Positions 37,434 through 47,213 are shown, counted from the stretch's first letter. The stretch is 64,000 nt of DNA from Clostridium acidisoli DSM 12555 (GCF_900176305.1 NZ_FWXH01000004.1:62001-126000), one strand, 5' to 3'. Made by a program: numbers and translations. The notes: a model not told the origin generated them from the letters alone.

Positions 37434-38890
37434 ATACGACAGAAAACAATGTGTATAAAAACAGATGGATTATTTTGGTTAATGTTTTATTGGCAACTTT
37501 TATGGCAACGCTAGATGGAAGTATAGTAAATGTAGCATTGCCGGACATGGCCCAGAAGATGCATGTAAGCATGGCGGCTATAGAATGGGTAGTTACTAGC
37601 TTTTTAATTGCAGTAGCTGCTACAATTTTAATATTTGGAAGAATAGGAGATATTATAGGTAAGACAAGAGTATTTAAATTTGGAGTTGTATTATTTACAA
37701 TAGGTTCACTTCTTTGTGGATTTACAAATTCCCTTCCATTCCTAGTAGGGGCAAGAGTTATACAGGCAATAGGAGCAGCTGCTACTATGGCTACAAACCA
37801 AGGAATTATTACTCAAGTTTTCCCGGCTAAAGAAAGAGGAAGAGCACTTGGCGTTATAGGTACCTTTGTAGCGTTAGGAGCTATGGCTGGTCCACCACTT
37901 GGCGGAATAATAGTTTCAGCAGTAAACTGGAAATATATATTTTTAATAAATGTACCTATAGGAATTATAGTATTTTTAATGACTTTAAAAATATTTCCAA
38001 AAGCTAATGAAGTAAAAGATGAAAAATTAGATGGTAAAGGTGCCATATTATTTACAATTACAATGGTAGCTTTGTTTGGAGCTGTTGAGCAAGGACAAAA
38101 CACAGGATATAATAGTCCGTTAATAATAGGAGCATTTATTGTTGCAATTATTACGTTTATATTATTCATAATTGTTGAAAAAAAATTAGAAGATCCACTT
38201 CTACAATTAAGTATATTTAAAAACAGCTTATTTTCAATAAGTATTTTATGCGCATTCATATCATTTATAGCTATAAGTGCATCAAATATTATATTACCAT
38301 TTTACTTTCAAGATGCAAAACAAATATCTCCAGCAATAACGGGATTTTTTATGATGATATCCCCAATTGTTTTATCTGTAGTGGCACCATTTAGTGGTTA
38401 TCTTTCAGATAAGATTGGATCAGAGATTCTTACACTTGTGGGACTTATACTTACGAGTTTTGGTTTAATATTAATAGGTACTTTAAATGAAAATTCTTCA
38501 CTGATTTTTCTTGTAATATTTATTATAATAATGACAATTGGAAATGGAATGTTCCAATCTCCTAATAATTCGCTTATTATGTCTACAGTGCCAAAGGATA
38601 AACTTGGCATAGCAGGAAGTGTAAATGCACTGATAAGAAATATTGGAATGGTTTCGGGTACATCATTTGCAACATTATTGTTATACAATAGAATGAGTCA
38701 TAAAATAGGGTACAGAGTTATAGATTATGTAAAAGGTAGAAGCGATGTATTTATGTATGGAATGAGATATGTGTACATTTGTGCAGGAATAATGTGTGTT
38801 ATTGGAGCAATAATAACAGCTGTAAGATTTTACAATAGTAAAAAAAACAGTTCAACTGAAAATTTAACACAGAAAAAGTATGCTAAATAA
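37430..38890 (+). CDS. MFS drug exporter, DHA2 (14-TMS, EmrB-like) family
   Basis: 486 residues; TTG start overlapping the marR stop. Helix 1 carries LLATFMATLDGSIVNVALP, a strong DHA2 signature with the conserved Asp. Motif A is GRIGDIIGKTRVFK, and GAMAGPPLGGIIV is the helix 5 antiporter motif. It likely expels drugs or membrane-active compounds under MarR control. It is only distantly similar to the MFS protein at 10269. Confidence 0.92.
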   Translation: MNTTENNVYKNRWIILVNVLLATFMATLDGSIVNVALPDMAQKMHVSMAAIEWVVTSFLIAVAATILIFGRIGDIIGKTRVFKFGVVLFTIGSLLCGFTNSLPFLVGARVIQAIGAAATMATNQGIITQVFPAKERGRALGVIGTFVALGAMAGPPLGGIIVSAVNWKYIFLINVPIGIIVFLMTLKIFPKANEVKDEKLDGKGAILFTITMVALFGAVEQGQNTGYNSPLIIGAFIVAIITFILFIIVEKKLEDPLLQLSIFKNSLFSISILCAFISFIAISASNIILPFYFQDAKQISPAITGFFMMISPIVLSVVAPFSGYLSDKIGSEILTLVGLILTSFGLILIGTLNENSSLIFLVIFIIIMTIGNGMFQSPNNSLIMSTVPKDKLGIAGSVNALIRNIGMVSGTSFATLLLYNRMSHKIGYRVIDYVKGRSDVFMYGMRYVYICAGIMCVIGAIITAVRFYNSKKNSSTENLTQKKYAK

Positions 38891-38907
38891 TGTTTTTTAG
38901 GTAAAAG

Positions 38908-38950
38908 ATTGCTTAAAATTAGAGTTAAAACTAATTTTAAGCAATTTTTT
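38908..38950 (+). terminator. Terminator of the marR-MFS operon
   Basis: Perfect 15-bp stem ATTGCTTAAAATTAG / CTAATTTTAAGCAAT with 8-nt loop, then a T-run. Confidence 0.88.
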
Positions 38951-39058
38951 TTATTTATTTATCATGTTAGTGGTGTCTCTTATCATATATTTTTATAAGC
39001 AAAGTTTTAAACAGGTGTATAATTCACATTTGTTATAAATTTATTTGGGGGGCAGATT

Positions 39059-40981
39059 ATGGATTTTAAGGAGTTAATAAAAAGTGATAGAGAGAAAAGT
39101 GATAAATTTAAATTTGAAGGTACATTTTTACAATACCTAGATATTGTTAAAGAAAAACCTATTGTAGCAGAACTTGCACATAAGAGGATGTATGATTTAA
39201 TAATTAAAAATGGATTTGAAGTTTTAAAGCCAGAAGAAAACCAAAGAATAAGAAAGATATATGGCAATGATGTTATCAAAAGATATAATTTTTTTAAAGA
39301 AGATTTTTTTGGAATTGATAAAGTTATTATGAAAATTGTTAATTATTTCTATTCCGCAGCAATGAGAGGTGAGGAATCAAGGCAGGTTTTATATTTAGTT
39401 GGACCAGTAGGAGCAGGAAAGTCATCTTTAGTGGAGGCATTAAAAAAGGCACTAGAATGTGCAGAGCCCATTTATTATTTAAAAGGTTGCCCAATGCATG
39501 AAGAACCGTTACATTTAATACCAAAACATCTTAGACAAAAATTTAGTGAGGAATTAGGCGTAGAGATTGAAGGAGACTTATGCCCTATCTGCAAACATAG
39601 ACTTACGCATGATTACAATGGTGAATATGAGAAATTCATGGTAGAAACAACGTCTTTTTCGATAAGATCGAGAAAGGGAATTGGAGTTGTACCTCCTGTT
39701 GATCCCAATAATCAAGATACTTCAATTTTAACTGGTTCAGTTGATATATCAAAAATGGATATGTATCCTGAGGATGATCCAAGAATATTTTCCTTAAATG
39801 GTGCCTTTAATGTTGGAAATAGAGGTATGGTAGAATTTATAGAGGTGTTTAAAAATGATGTAGAATATCTCCATACAATTATTACGGCAACTCAAGAAAA
39901 ATCAATTCCATCACCAGGAAAAGGTTCTATGATATATTATGATGGAATAATATTAGCACATTCTAATGAATCAGAATGGAATAGATTTAAATCAGATCAT
40001 ACAAATGAAGCCATATTGGATAGAATTGTTAAGGTTGAAGTACCGTATTGCATGGAGCTTAATGAGGAAGTGAAAATTTATAAAAAGATATTAAATAAAA
40101 GTAATTTTAAGGCACATATTGCGCCTCATACAATTGAAACAGCAGCTAAATTTGCTATACTAACAAGACTAAAACCATCAAATAAAGTTGATCCTCTAAC
40201 AAAATTAAAAATCTATAATGGAGAGGAAATTGTTGAGAAGGGAACGACTAAAAAAATTGACATAATAGAACTAAAAGAAGAGGCTGGTCTAGATGAAGGA
40301 ATGACTGGAATTTCAACTAGATTTATTATTAAAGCAATAGACAATGCGCTTTCAGTTTCAGAATTTCATTGCATAAATCCATTAAGTATTATGGAAAGCA
40401 TCATAAAGTCAGTTAAAGATCTTGATATTGCAGAAGATGAAAAAAAACGATATTTAGGATTTATTCAAGATACAATTAGGAAAGAGTATAATTCTATACT
40501 TGAAAAAGAAGTAACAAAAGCCTTTATAAATAGTTTTAGAGAGCAGGCAGAAAGTTTATTTAACAACTATCTTGATAATGCAGAAGCTTTTGTAAATAAG
40601 ACAAAACTCAAAGATAAGTCAACGGGAGAAGAATTAAATCCAGATGAAAAATTTATGAGATCTATAGAAGAACAGATTGTTATATCTGAAAATTCAGCTA
40701 AAGGTTTTAGAAGTGATGTAACTTCATATATGTTTTATGTTGTGAGAAAAGGTGGAAAAATTGACTATACGTCGTATGAACCATTAAAAGAAGCAATAGA
40801 GAAGAAACTTACAAATTCTGTTAAAGATATATCCCGAATAATAACTAAGTCAAGAATAAGAGATAAAGAACAAGATCAGAAATACAATTCCATGGTTATG
40901 CAAATGGAGGAAAACGGATATTGCGATCATTGCTGTGATGTAATACTAAAGTATGCGGCTAATAATTTGTGGAGGGATTAA
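39059..40981 (+). CDS. prkA: PrkA-family serine protein kinase / AAA+ protein
   Basis: 640 residues, full length. The PrkA AAA domain has Walker [17 protein letters not shown] at ~112-125; a Cys/His segment (CPICKHRL) and the C-terminal PrkA kinase-like domain follow. In Bacillus PrkA is expressed in sporulation and has been reported as kinase or Lon-like protease; in enterobacteria the yeaG homologue acts in stress. First gene of prkA-yhbH-spoVR. GGGGGGC upstream of ATG. Likely sporulation-linked. Confidence 0.93.
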   Translation: MDFKELIKSDREKSDKFKFEGTFLQYLDIVKEKPIVAELAHKRMYDLIIKNGFEVLKPEENQRIRKIYGNDVIKRYNFFKEDFFGIDKVIMKIVNYFYSAAMRGEESRQVLYLVGPVGAGKSSLVEALKKALECAEPIYYLKGCPMHEEPLHLIPKHLRQKFSEELGVEIEGDLCPICKHRLTHDYNGEYEKFMVETTSFSIRSRKGIGVVPPVDPNNQDTSILTGSVDISKMDMYPEDDPRIFSLNGAFNVGNRGMVEFIEVFKNDVEYLHTIITATQEKSIPSPGKGSMIYYDGIILAHSNESEWNRFKSDHTNEAILDRIVKVEVPYCMELNEEVKIYKKILNKSNFKAHIAPHTIETAAKFAILTRLKPSNKVDPLTKLKIYNGEEIVEKGTTKKIDIIELKEEAGLDEGMTGISTRFIIKAIDNALSVSEFHCINPLSIMESIIKSVKDLDIAEDEKKRYLGFIQDTIRKEYNSILEKEVTKAFINSFREQAESLFNNYLDNAEAFVNKTKLKDKSTGEELNPDEKFMRSIEEQIVISENSAKGFRSDVTSYMFYVVRKGGKIDYTSYEPLKEAIEKKLTNSVKDISRIITKSRIRDKEQDQKYNSMVMQMEENGYCDHCCDVILKYAANNLWRD

Positions 40982-40985
40982 TACA

Positions 40986-42149
40986 GTGGCAATATTTAAA
41001 GAACATAATAATAGTTCCATCGGAGGAGATAGAGCAGTAGAGGATAGAAGAAGGCATAGGCAACTTGTTGAGAAATCAATAAAAGAAAACTTAGGGGATA
41101 TATTATCTGAAGAAAGTATAATTGGGCAGAGTAAAGATAAAAAAATCAAGATACCCATTAGGGGAATAAAGGAATATCAATTTATATATGGTAAAAATTC
41201 ACCTGGTGTTGGAAGTGGTGAAGGGGATGAAAAAAGAGGTCAGGTGATAGGAAAGGATAAATCAGATGAAGGAGGAAATGGAAACAAAGGTGCAGGCAAT
41301 GACGAAGGTGAAGACATTTACGAAACAGAAATAACACTAGAAGATGTCCTTGGTTATCTGATGGAAGATTTAGAGCTACCAGAGATGGATAAAAAAAAAT
41401 TTTCTAATATAGTAACACAAAATGGGAATAAAAAAGCTGGATATCAAAAACATGGTATAAACCCAAGGCTTGCCAAAAAAAGAACTACAATTGAAAAATT
41501 GAAGAGACAGCAAAATAAAAAAAGGGCATTAAATGAGGATGGAATAAATGAAGAAATTGAAAGATTTCCATTTAATAATGATGATTTAAGATATTATAGG
41601 ATAAAAAAAACCTACAAAAGAGAAAGTAATGCCGTTATTTTTTGTGTTATGGATGTTTCAGGATCTATGGATAGTACAAAAAAATATTTAGCGCGATCTT
41701 TTTTCTTTATTCTATCTCAATTTGTGAGTACAAAATATTCAAATGTTGAAACTGTTTTTATTGCACACTCAACCGTTGCTAAAGAAGTTAATGAATTTGA
41801 ATTTTTTCATAAGGTTGAATCAGGTGGAACATATATATCAAGTGGATTAAATATGGCGCTTAATATAATTGATAAGAGGTATAATCCAGAATATTGGAAC
41901 ATATATACTTTTTATGTTAGTGACGGAGACAATTGGTCTGAAGATAATGAAAGAACTGTCACAGCTGTTAAGAAGTTATGTGAACAATGTAATATGTTAG
42001 GATATGCAGAAATAATGAGTGGATATTATACCACCAATATAAAAGATAGACTTATGAGAGAAGTTGAAAGCAAAAAATTTATTGCAGTTTCTATAAAAAG
42101 AAAAAATGAATTATGGAGTGCACTTAAAGAAATGCTAAAAAAGGAATAG
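40986..42149 (+). CDS. yhbH: YhbH/YeaH family protein (DUF444)
   Basis: 387 residues from GTG 40986, with GGAGGG nine nt upstream; the longer frame from 40953 lies inside prkA. A charged, disordered Gly/Asp/Glu-rich segment spans ~75-110. A von Willebrand A-like domain follows with a MIDAS motif DVSGSMD. The family always accompanies PrkA and SpoVR; in Bacillus it is sporulation-related. It starts 5 bp after prkA. Confidence 0.92.
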   Translation: MAIFKEHNNSSIGGDRAVEDRRRHRQLVEKSIKENLGDILSEESIIGQSKDKKIKIPIRGIKEYQFIYGKNSPGVGSGEGDEKRGQVIGKDKSDEGGNGNKGAGNDEGEDIYETEITLEDVLGYLMEDLELPEMDKKKFSNIVTQNGNKKAGYQKHGINPRLAKKRTTIEKLKRQQNKKRALNEDGINEEIERFPFNNDDLRYYRIKKTYKRESNAVIFCVMDVSGSMDSTKKYLARSFFFILSQFVSTKYSNVETVFIAHSTVAKEVNEFEFFHKVESGGTYISSGLNMALNIIDKRYNPEYWNIYTFYVSDGDNWSEDNERTVTAVKKLCEQCNMLGYAEIMSGYYTTNIKDRLMREVESKKFIAVSIKRKNELWSALKEMLKKE

Positions 42150-42156
42150 CTAAGGG

Positions 42157-43542
42157 GTGGTTGAGGCTTTGGAGTACACATTAAAAAATATAGAAGATTG
42201 GAACATAAAAATCGAGCAAATAGCTAAAAGCTTTGGATTAGACTATTATGAGCAGGAATTTGAATTTGTTGGATATAAAGATATGCTTGCCTATGAAGCA
42301 TACTTAGGTATGCCGTCTAGATATCCACATTGGAGTTTTGGGAAGGCATATGAGAAGAGCAGTACTATATATAAATATAATTTAAGTGGTCTTCCATATG
42401 AAATGGTTATAAATTCTGATCCTTGTATAGCATATCTTATGAAGGAAAATACTTTACTTTTGCAAATACTCACTATAGCTCATGTGTATGGACATAATGA
42501 TTTCTTTAAAAATAATAGGTTGTTTAAGGAAGGAACACGTGCTAGCTACACAGTCGAAATGTTTAAAGCACATGCAGATGCCGTTAGAAGATATATAAAT
42601 GATCCAAGTATTGGATATCAAAAAGTTGAAAGAATACTGGATGCAGCTCATGCAATTAAACTTCAGGCAAGTAGGGTTATTGGAGAGATAAGAGTTAGTG
42701 ATGAAGAATTAAAAGAAAAAATAATTGAAGATTATGTAAATTCAAATCAAAGAAAAAGTATAATAGAACCATATGAAGAGAAAAAAATAATGGATTTAAA
42801 TAAAATACCACTAGAACCTGAAGAAGATATATTACTCTTTATAGTGAAATATGGAAATTTACAAGAGTGGGAAAAAAATTTGTTAGAAATAGTTAGACAG
42901 GAAACTGCATACTTTATACCTCAAATTGAAACAAAAATTATGAATGAAGGATGGGCTAGTTTTTGGCACTATAATACATTAAAAAAACTTAATCTTAAAG
43001 ACGAATTGTATTTAGAGTTTATTAAACGTCATAATGATGTTATTGCACCAGGAATAGGTTCTATAAATCCATATTTTATAGGATTTAAAATTTTTAGTTT
43101 TCTTTATGAAAAATATGGAATTGAAAAGATATTTGAGGTCAGAAAATTAGATAGAGATGAATCATTTATAAGAAGATATCTTACGGAGGATCTTTGTAGG
43201 GAATTAAATTTGTTTAAATATGCAAAAGAGGCCGATAAGTATGTAATTAAAGATGTGGCGGATAAAAGTGGATGGATTAATATAAGAAATACATTAAGTT
43301 CTTCTTGTGGAATGGGATCAGTTCCTGTTATAAAAGTTGTAGACATGTCTAGTTATGATAAATCTTTAATTATTGAGCATGTGTACGATGGAAGAGAACT
43401 TAATGCTACGTATGCAGAGCAAACTTTAAAATATATATATGAACTTTGGGGACATAGAGTTGTTTTGAAAACAAAAGATGAAGAGGGTGACATAAATATA
43501 ATTTGTGATGAGAAAGATAAAATTATAAGAAGAAGAGAATAA
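42157..43542 (+). CDS. spoVR: SpoVR family protein
   Basis: 461 residues from GTG 42157. A TTG at 42169 has better spacing from AAGGGG (42152-42157) and may be the real start. Family blocks: YLGMPSRYPHWSFGKAYE, HVYGHNDFFKNN, NEGWASFWHY, GSINPYFIGFKIF. In B. subtilis SpoVR is needed for normal spore cortex formation. Third gene of the conserved prkA-yhbH-spoVR module. Confidence 0.94.
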   Translation: MVEALEYTLKNIEDWNIKIEQIAKSFGLDYYEQEFEFVGYKDMLAYEAYLGMPSRYPHWSFGKAYEKSSTIYKYNLSGLPYEMVINSDPCIAYLMKENTLLLQILTIAHVYGHNDFFKNNRLFKEGTRASYTVEMFKAHADAVRRYINDPSIGYQKVERILDAAHAIKLQASRVIGEIRVSDEELKEKIIEDYVNSNQRKSIIEPYEEKKIMDLNKIPLEPEEDILLFIVKYGNLQEWEKNLLEIVRQETAYFIPQIETKIMNEGWASFWHYNTLKKLNLKDELYLEFIKRHNDVIAPGIGSINPYFIGFKIFSFLYEKYGIEKIFEVRKLDRDESFIRRYLTEDLCRELNLFKYAKEADKYVIKDVADKSGWINIRNTLSSSCGMGSVPVIKVVDMSSYDKSLIIEHVYDGRELNATYAEQTLKYIYELWGHRVVLKTKDEEGDINIICDEKDKIIRRRE

Positions 43543-43701
43543 TTTTTGTTTTAGTTAACGTGCATAGAATTGTGTAAAGCAAAGCTACGTACGTTTTTTG
43601 TTTCTATAATTATTAACATTTTTGGTAAGTTTATATTTAAGGATAAAGTAGTGCAAATAAGGAATAATAAAAGCAGAATATTAATAAGGAGTATTTTAAA
43701 A

Positions 43702-44604
43702 ATGAAAAAAATAATTGTATTATTAATAAATATATTGATTATTTGTAATTCCTCAATTTCTGTAAATGGAGAAACTAGTAAATATAAAGAAACAATGAAA
43801 CAAGATATACTGTGTTTAATGCTTGCTTATCCTGAAAATATTAAAGATGTGCTTCATGATGACAATGGGAATGTATATATTACCATGAATTCAAGTAAAA
43901 AAATCTTATATGACGATAAGGTAAAGAAAAGTGCAGAACAGAAGTTTCAAAATACTGATTTGCAAGATATGATGGAGGAGAAATATCCTCTAGAAACTAC
44001 AAAAAAGCTTATGGAGAAGGACCAAAATCCTGGTAGATGCAGGGTTTACAGCTTATTTGATGATGTATACGGGAATAATAGAAGTTCAATAGAACACAAT
44101 CTTAAAAACACTAATCTAATTTATAGAAATCTACAATTTAATAATAAAAACCAAGCATCGAATTCGCTGCATGATGTATTTAAAGAAATTACTGCAATAA
44201 AAAATAAAAATAATATATATTCAGCGGTATTTCCCTTAAATGGAACTTATAATTATAGGTTAATTGCAGGCACAGGGAAACTTAGTCCGCATGCTTATGG
44301 CATTGCTATAGATTTAAACAGGGATAAAAGAGATTATTGGAAATGGGCATCAAGAGAAGAGGGACAAAAGAGATTAGATATTTATCCTAAAGAGGTAGTG
44401 GATATATTTCAAAAGCATAATTTTGTTTGGGGAGGTAAATGGGGGCATTTTGATACCTTACATTTTGAATATCGTCCTGAAATAATTTTAAAAGCTAAAT
44501 ATTTTGGAGATAGTAAGGAAAGAAAAATTTGGTATGAAGGGGCACCAACAGAAGATTTGTTAGTTAAAGATTGTATTAAAAAAATCGATAGTGCGCTGGA
44601 GTAA
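43702..44604 (+). CDS. Exported D-alanyl-D-alanine carboxypeptidase-like peptidase (M15B/VanY type)
   Basis: 300 residues from ATG 43702 (AAGGAG ten nt upstream, followed by a clean signal peptide); the frame upstream to 43570 has no ribosome site. The zinc peptidase motifs are GKLSPHAYGIAIDLN (His and Asp ligands) and WGHFDTLHFEYRP near the C-terminus (HxE/His). It should cut peptidoglycan stem peptides outside the cell. It is followed 17 bp later by another exported hydrolase-like gene. A link to sporulation is possible from the neighbouring genes but not shown. Confidence 0.85.
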   Translation: MKKIIVLLINILIICNSSISVNGETSKYKETMKQDILCLMLAYPENIKDVLHDDNGNVYITMNSSKKILYDDKVKKSAEQKFQNTDLQDMMEEKYPLETTKKLMEKDQNPGRCRVYSLFDDVYGNNRSSIEHNLKNTNLIYRNLQFNNKNQASNSLHDVFKEITAIKNKNNIYSAVFPLNGTYNYRLIAGTGKLSPHAYGIAIDLNRDKRDYWKWASREEGQKRLDIYPKEVVDIFQKHNFVWGGKWGHFDTLHFEYRPEIILKAKYFGDSKERKIWYEGAPTEDLLVKDCIKKIDSALE

Positions 44605-44621
44605 GAGAAAAGGAGAAAAAT

Positions 44622-45743
44622 ATGAAGTATTCTTTTTTTAAAAGTGATAGGTTTATAATAAAAGTAATATTGTTTATTTTTATATCTATATCTATATATA
44701 TAAATCCTTTTATGATTACTAAAACAAAAGCGGCAGAGATTAACAATAAGGAAGAGGTAGAAAAGGCAATAAATTTAATATTTGAAAATAGAAACAAGGC
44801 ACTTATAAATGGAAATGCTGATTTAATAAAAGCTATTTTTGATACTAAAACAAAGTATGGTACGTGGGCATTTGAGCATGAAAAGAAAAAAATGCAGTAT
44901 ATTCATAATTGGCAAGAAAAACAGGGAATAAAATTTACAAATATAACCCATCAGATAGTAATTAAAAGAATAAGAGAGAAAACTAACAATAACTATTCAG
45001 TAAATCTTTTATGCTCTACAGAATACAAATACAAATATGACAATCAAACTGATAAAGAAAACAGTTCAAGAATTGGGACTTATCATGTACTAAACATTGA
45101 AAATAGAGGTGGTGAATGGATTATAACAAAAGAATGGTATAAAGATCCTTTTGCAGATTCATTATACTTAGATAATACTAAAGCTTATTCAAGTAAGGAA
45201 TATATATTATTACAAAATGAAAAAGATGTTAGTGCGTTAGGAGAAAGAAGATTAAAAGCAATGGAATATGCTGATCAATTTTGTGGGGCAGCTAGTGAGA
45301 AAAAGTATGGATTTAAATACAATAATAAATATAGGGATTACAATCCGCAAGGAGGAGATTGTGCTAATTTTGCATCTCAAATTTTATTTGAAGGTGGAAA
45401 ATTTAAAAAGAATGGGTCATGGAATTATGATAGAGCAGGTGCGACAAGGGCTTGGCTTAATGCTGACGGATTTAAAAATTATATGATTAACAGTGGAAGG
45501 GCATCATTAATTGCTCATGGTAGTTATGATAAAGTTTATAAAGCTTCATATAAACTTTTACCAGGTGATTTTGTTGCTTATGAAAAAAAAGGTGACATTA
45601 CACATATTTCAACAGTAACAGGAAGTGATTCAAGAGGATATGCTTTAGTTAGTTGCCATAATACGGATAGAAATAAAGTTCCTTGGGATCTTGGCTGGAG
45701 CGATAAAAATATTAAATTTTGGCTTGTACACGTTAATTATTAG
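44622..45743 (+). CDS. Exported protein with amidase domain (Amidase_6)
   Basis: 373 residues. Signal peptide or anchor 1-30 (IILFIFISISIYINPFMITK region). Residues ~40-190 are an NTF2-like segment. The C-terminal ~150 residues form a putative amidase domain (NlpC/P60-like cysteine fold): GGDCANFASQILFEGG gives the catalytic Cys, DITHISTVTG the His. GGAGAAAA ribosome site. Similar clostridial proteins are predicted to be exported cell-wall amidases. Co-transcribed with the M15 peptidase. Confidence 0.82.
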   Translation: MKYSFFKSDRFIIKVILFIFISISIYINPFMITKTKAAEINNKEEVEKAINLIFENRNKALINGNADLIKAIFDTKTKYGTWAFEHEKKKMQYIHNWQEKQGIKFTNITHQIVIKRIREKTNNNYSVNLLCSTEYKYKYDNQTDKENSSRIGTYHVLNIENRGGEWIITKEWYKDPFADSLYLDNTKAYSSKEYILLQNEKDVSALGERRLKAMEYADQFCGAASEKKYGFKYNNKYRDYNPQGGDCANFASQILFEGGKFKKNGSWNYDRAGATRAWLNADGFKNYMINSGRASLIAHGSYDKVYKASYKLLPGDFVAYEKKGDITHISTVTGSDSRGYALVSCHNTDRNKVPWDLGWSDKNIKFWLVHVNY

Positions 45744-45770
45744 ATAGGTGAAAAAATAAAGTGAAACTTG

Positions 45771-45815
45771 CACCCAGATGTGGATTTGGTTTTGATCACA
45801 CCTGAGTGTTATTTA
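45771..45815. terminator. Imperfect hairpin between convergent genes
   Basis: CACCCAGATGTG (45771-45782) pairs with CACACCTGAGTG (45797-45808) with two mismatches, followed by TTATTTAATTTA. It is a weak candidate terminator for the amidase gene. Confidence 0.45.
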
Positions 45816-45850
45816 ATTTAGGTTTGTTATTGCTTTTTTATATTTTTTAT

Positions 45851-46336
45851 TTAGTCAAATTTCAAAAATTTAATTAAGCTTTCGTTTTTTAAAAGATTTT
45901 TAAACACGGGGTAACCGATACAAGTCACCACCACAAATTCACCTATAGCAACTTCTGCAAAACTTAATAAAAAAGGAAGTTTTGATATAAAATAAAGTTC
46001 TAATGCAATTATTAATCCATTTACAAGGCTAGGCCATATAGTTGAAAGTAAAAGATTTTTTGTCTTGCCTACCATTATTACGGCAATTAAAGTTGCTACA
46101 CTTCCAAAAACTACGTCAGCTATGCCAAGTGGACTAAATAAATTTGCAATTACACATCCTAAAACAAGTCCAGGAACATATCCAAAATCCACAAATGCAA
46201 GTAGAACCAAGATTTCAGTCAATCTAAATTGTATAGCACCGTAACTAATAGGGGCAATAAAAAAAGTAAGTGCACCATAAACAGCTGCTACCATAGCTGT
46301 TTTAACTAAGTTTTTTGTTGTAAAGAAATTTTTCAT
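45851..46336 (-). CDS. queT: QueT-family queuosine precursor transporter
   Basis: 161 residues with five or six hydrophobic helices. The motif GAIQFRLTEILVLLAFV is typical of QueT, an S-component-like carrier for preQ0/preQ1 that works with an ECF module. A preQ1-I riboswitch precedes it on the same strand, which independently confirms the ligand. AGGAGAT ribosome site before the ATG. No other queuosine genes are visible nearby. Confidence 0.92.
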   Translation of the reverse strand: MKNFFTTKNLVKTAMVAAVYGALTFFIAPISYGAIQFRLTEILVLLAFVDFGYVPGLVLGCVIANLFSPLGIADVVFGSVATLIAVIMVGKTKNLLLSTIWPSLVNGLIIALELYFISKLPFLLSFAEVAIGEFVVVTCIGYPVFKNLLKNESLIKFLKFD

Positions 46337-46393
46337 TTTATGATCTCCTCTTATAAAAATTTCTCCATGTTATAAACATTTTAATCATAAAAG

Positions 46394-46423
46394 CACAAAA
46401 AAAGACCGCACAAAACAGCCTTT
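46394..46423 (-). terminator. Leader terminator of queT
   Basis: On the minus strand AAAGGCTG-TTTTGTG-CGGTCTTT with two G-U pairs, then a T-run. It lies between the preQ1 aptamer and queT and is the likely regulated terminator. Confidence 0.7.
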
Positions 46424-46469
46424 TAATCTAAAATTATAAATAAATATAATAGGTATATAGATTTAAGTG

Positions 46470-46510
46470 CCGTAGTTTTGTTTATAGACAGGAGGCTTAC
46501 GAACTGTCTT
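46470..46510 (-). ncRNA. preQ1-I riboswitch
   Basis: On the minus strand the hairpin GACAG-TTCGTAAGCCTC-CTGTC (46508-46487) is followed by the A-rich tail TATAAACAAAACTA (46486-46473), the layout of class I preQ1 aptamers whose tail forms the pseudoknot. It precedes queT, a known target. Confidence 0.82.
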
Positions 46511-46518
46511 ACTGAGAT

Positions 46519-46547
46519 AGTGTATCAGATTTTTAAAGGATTTTCAA
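46519..46547 (-). promoter_or_regulatory. Promoter of queT
   Basis: Minus strand TTGAAA (46547-46542), 17 nt, TACACT (46524-46519), about 10 nt before the preQ1 aptamer. Confidence 0.65.
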
Positions 46548-46563
46548 TAAATAGTTTGTTATT

Positions 46564-47110
46564 CATAATATAAAGAAATTGCGAAGTAAAGTGAAGGGTT
46601 TTAACGATTGCTTCGCACGTTAAAAGGTGAAGGGTCGCCAAAGGGCGAGGTGATGGGTTTTATCCTTGCTTTCGCGGATAAAATGTGAGGAGTTTATGGA
46701 TAAATCCATAAAGGCTAAGGAAATTTTTCCTCCTTAGGTGGGAAAAATAATGAATTTAAATTTACATATCTTAGTATTTAAAGATAACTATTCTATGTAT
46801 TTTAACCGTAGGTTTTGATTTTGGCGTAACCTTTGGTGTTTATATAAAAGTTAAAAAGTTAATATGCTAATACTTATTCATGGTACGCCACGACCTACGG
46901 TCAAAAAATGAGGGACAATATACTTTAGATAATAGATTTAAGTTCAAAGATTTTTCGTAGCATCGTGGAGAAAAATCATCCATAGCTTTTTCCCACGGAA
47001 AACCCATCACCTTTGACCAGCAAAGCGCCTGTCAAACACTTCGCCTCGCTTTAGCGACCCTTCGCCTTTTCACCGCAAAGCATAGGTGAAAACCCTTCAC
47101 CAGTACTTCT
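46564..47110. repeat. Copy E of the modular hairpin repeat family (type I, full length)
   Basis: About 547 bp between divergent queT and ade. Left end CATAATATAAAGAAATTGCG. Left hairpins: TTTTAACG/CGTTAAAA (46599-46625), CGCC-AAAG-GGCG (46636-46647), TTTTATCC/GGATAAA (46658-46682), TTTATGGA-TAAA-TCCATAAA (46693-46712). Linkers: GGTGAAGGGT (46626), AGGTGATGGGT (46648), ATGTGAGGAG. Core 1 46713-46812; core 2 46813-46990. Right hairpins: GATTTTTC/GAGAAAAATC, TTTTTCC/GGAAAA, TTTGAC/GTCAAA, TCGCC/GGCGA-like, TTTTCACC/GGTGAAAA, with ACCCATCACC and ACCCTTCGCC linkers. The right terminal arm is degenerate (CAGTACTTCTATGG). Reverse-complement orientation to copy C. Confidence 0.9.
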
Positions 47111-47139
47111 ATGGACCTAATTAATATGGAGGTAATAAA

Positions 47140-47178
47140 ATGCATTTGACTCATAAGCATTTTTTGTTTATCATTTAG
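47140..47178 (+). CDS. Possible 12-residue leader peptide upstream of ade
   Basis: ATG at 47140 has a strong GGAGG at 47128-47132. The peptide is MHLTHKHFLFII, with three His in twelve residues. The coding sequence overlaps a hairpin AAAATGC...GCATTTTTT (47137-47165) that resembles a terminator. It may be a regulatory leader or only the remnant of a gene start cut by repeat E. Translation is not proven. Confidence 0.35.
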   Translation: MHLTHKHFLFII

Positions 47179-47213
47179 TATTAATATTAGTAAATAATAT
47201 AAGGAGTAAAAAC

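Noticed and set aside
46591-46690. CRISPR-like array in the repeat elements
   Set aside because: The recurring linker is only about 10 nt, the intervening sequences are palindromes shared among copies, and no cas genes are present.
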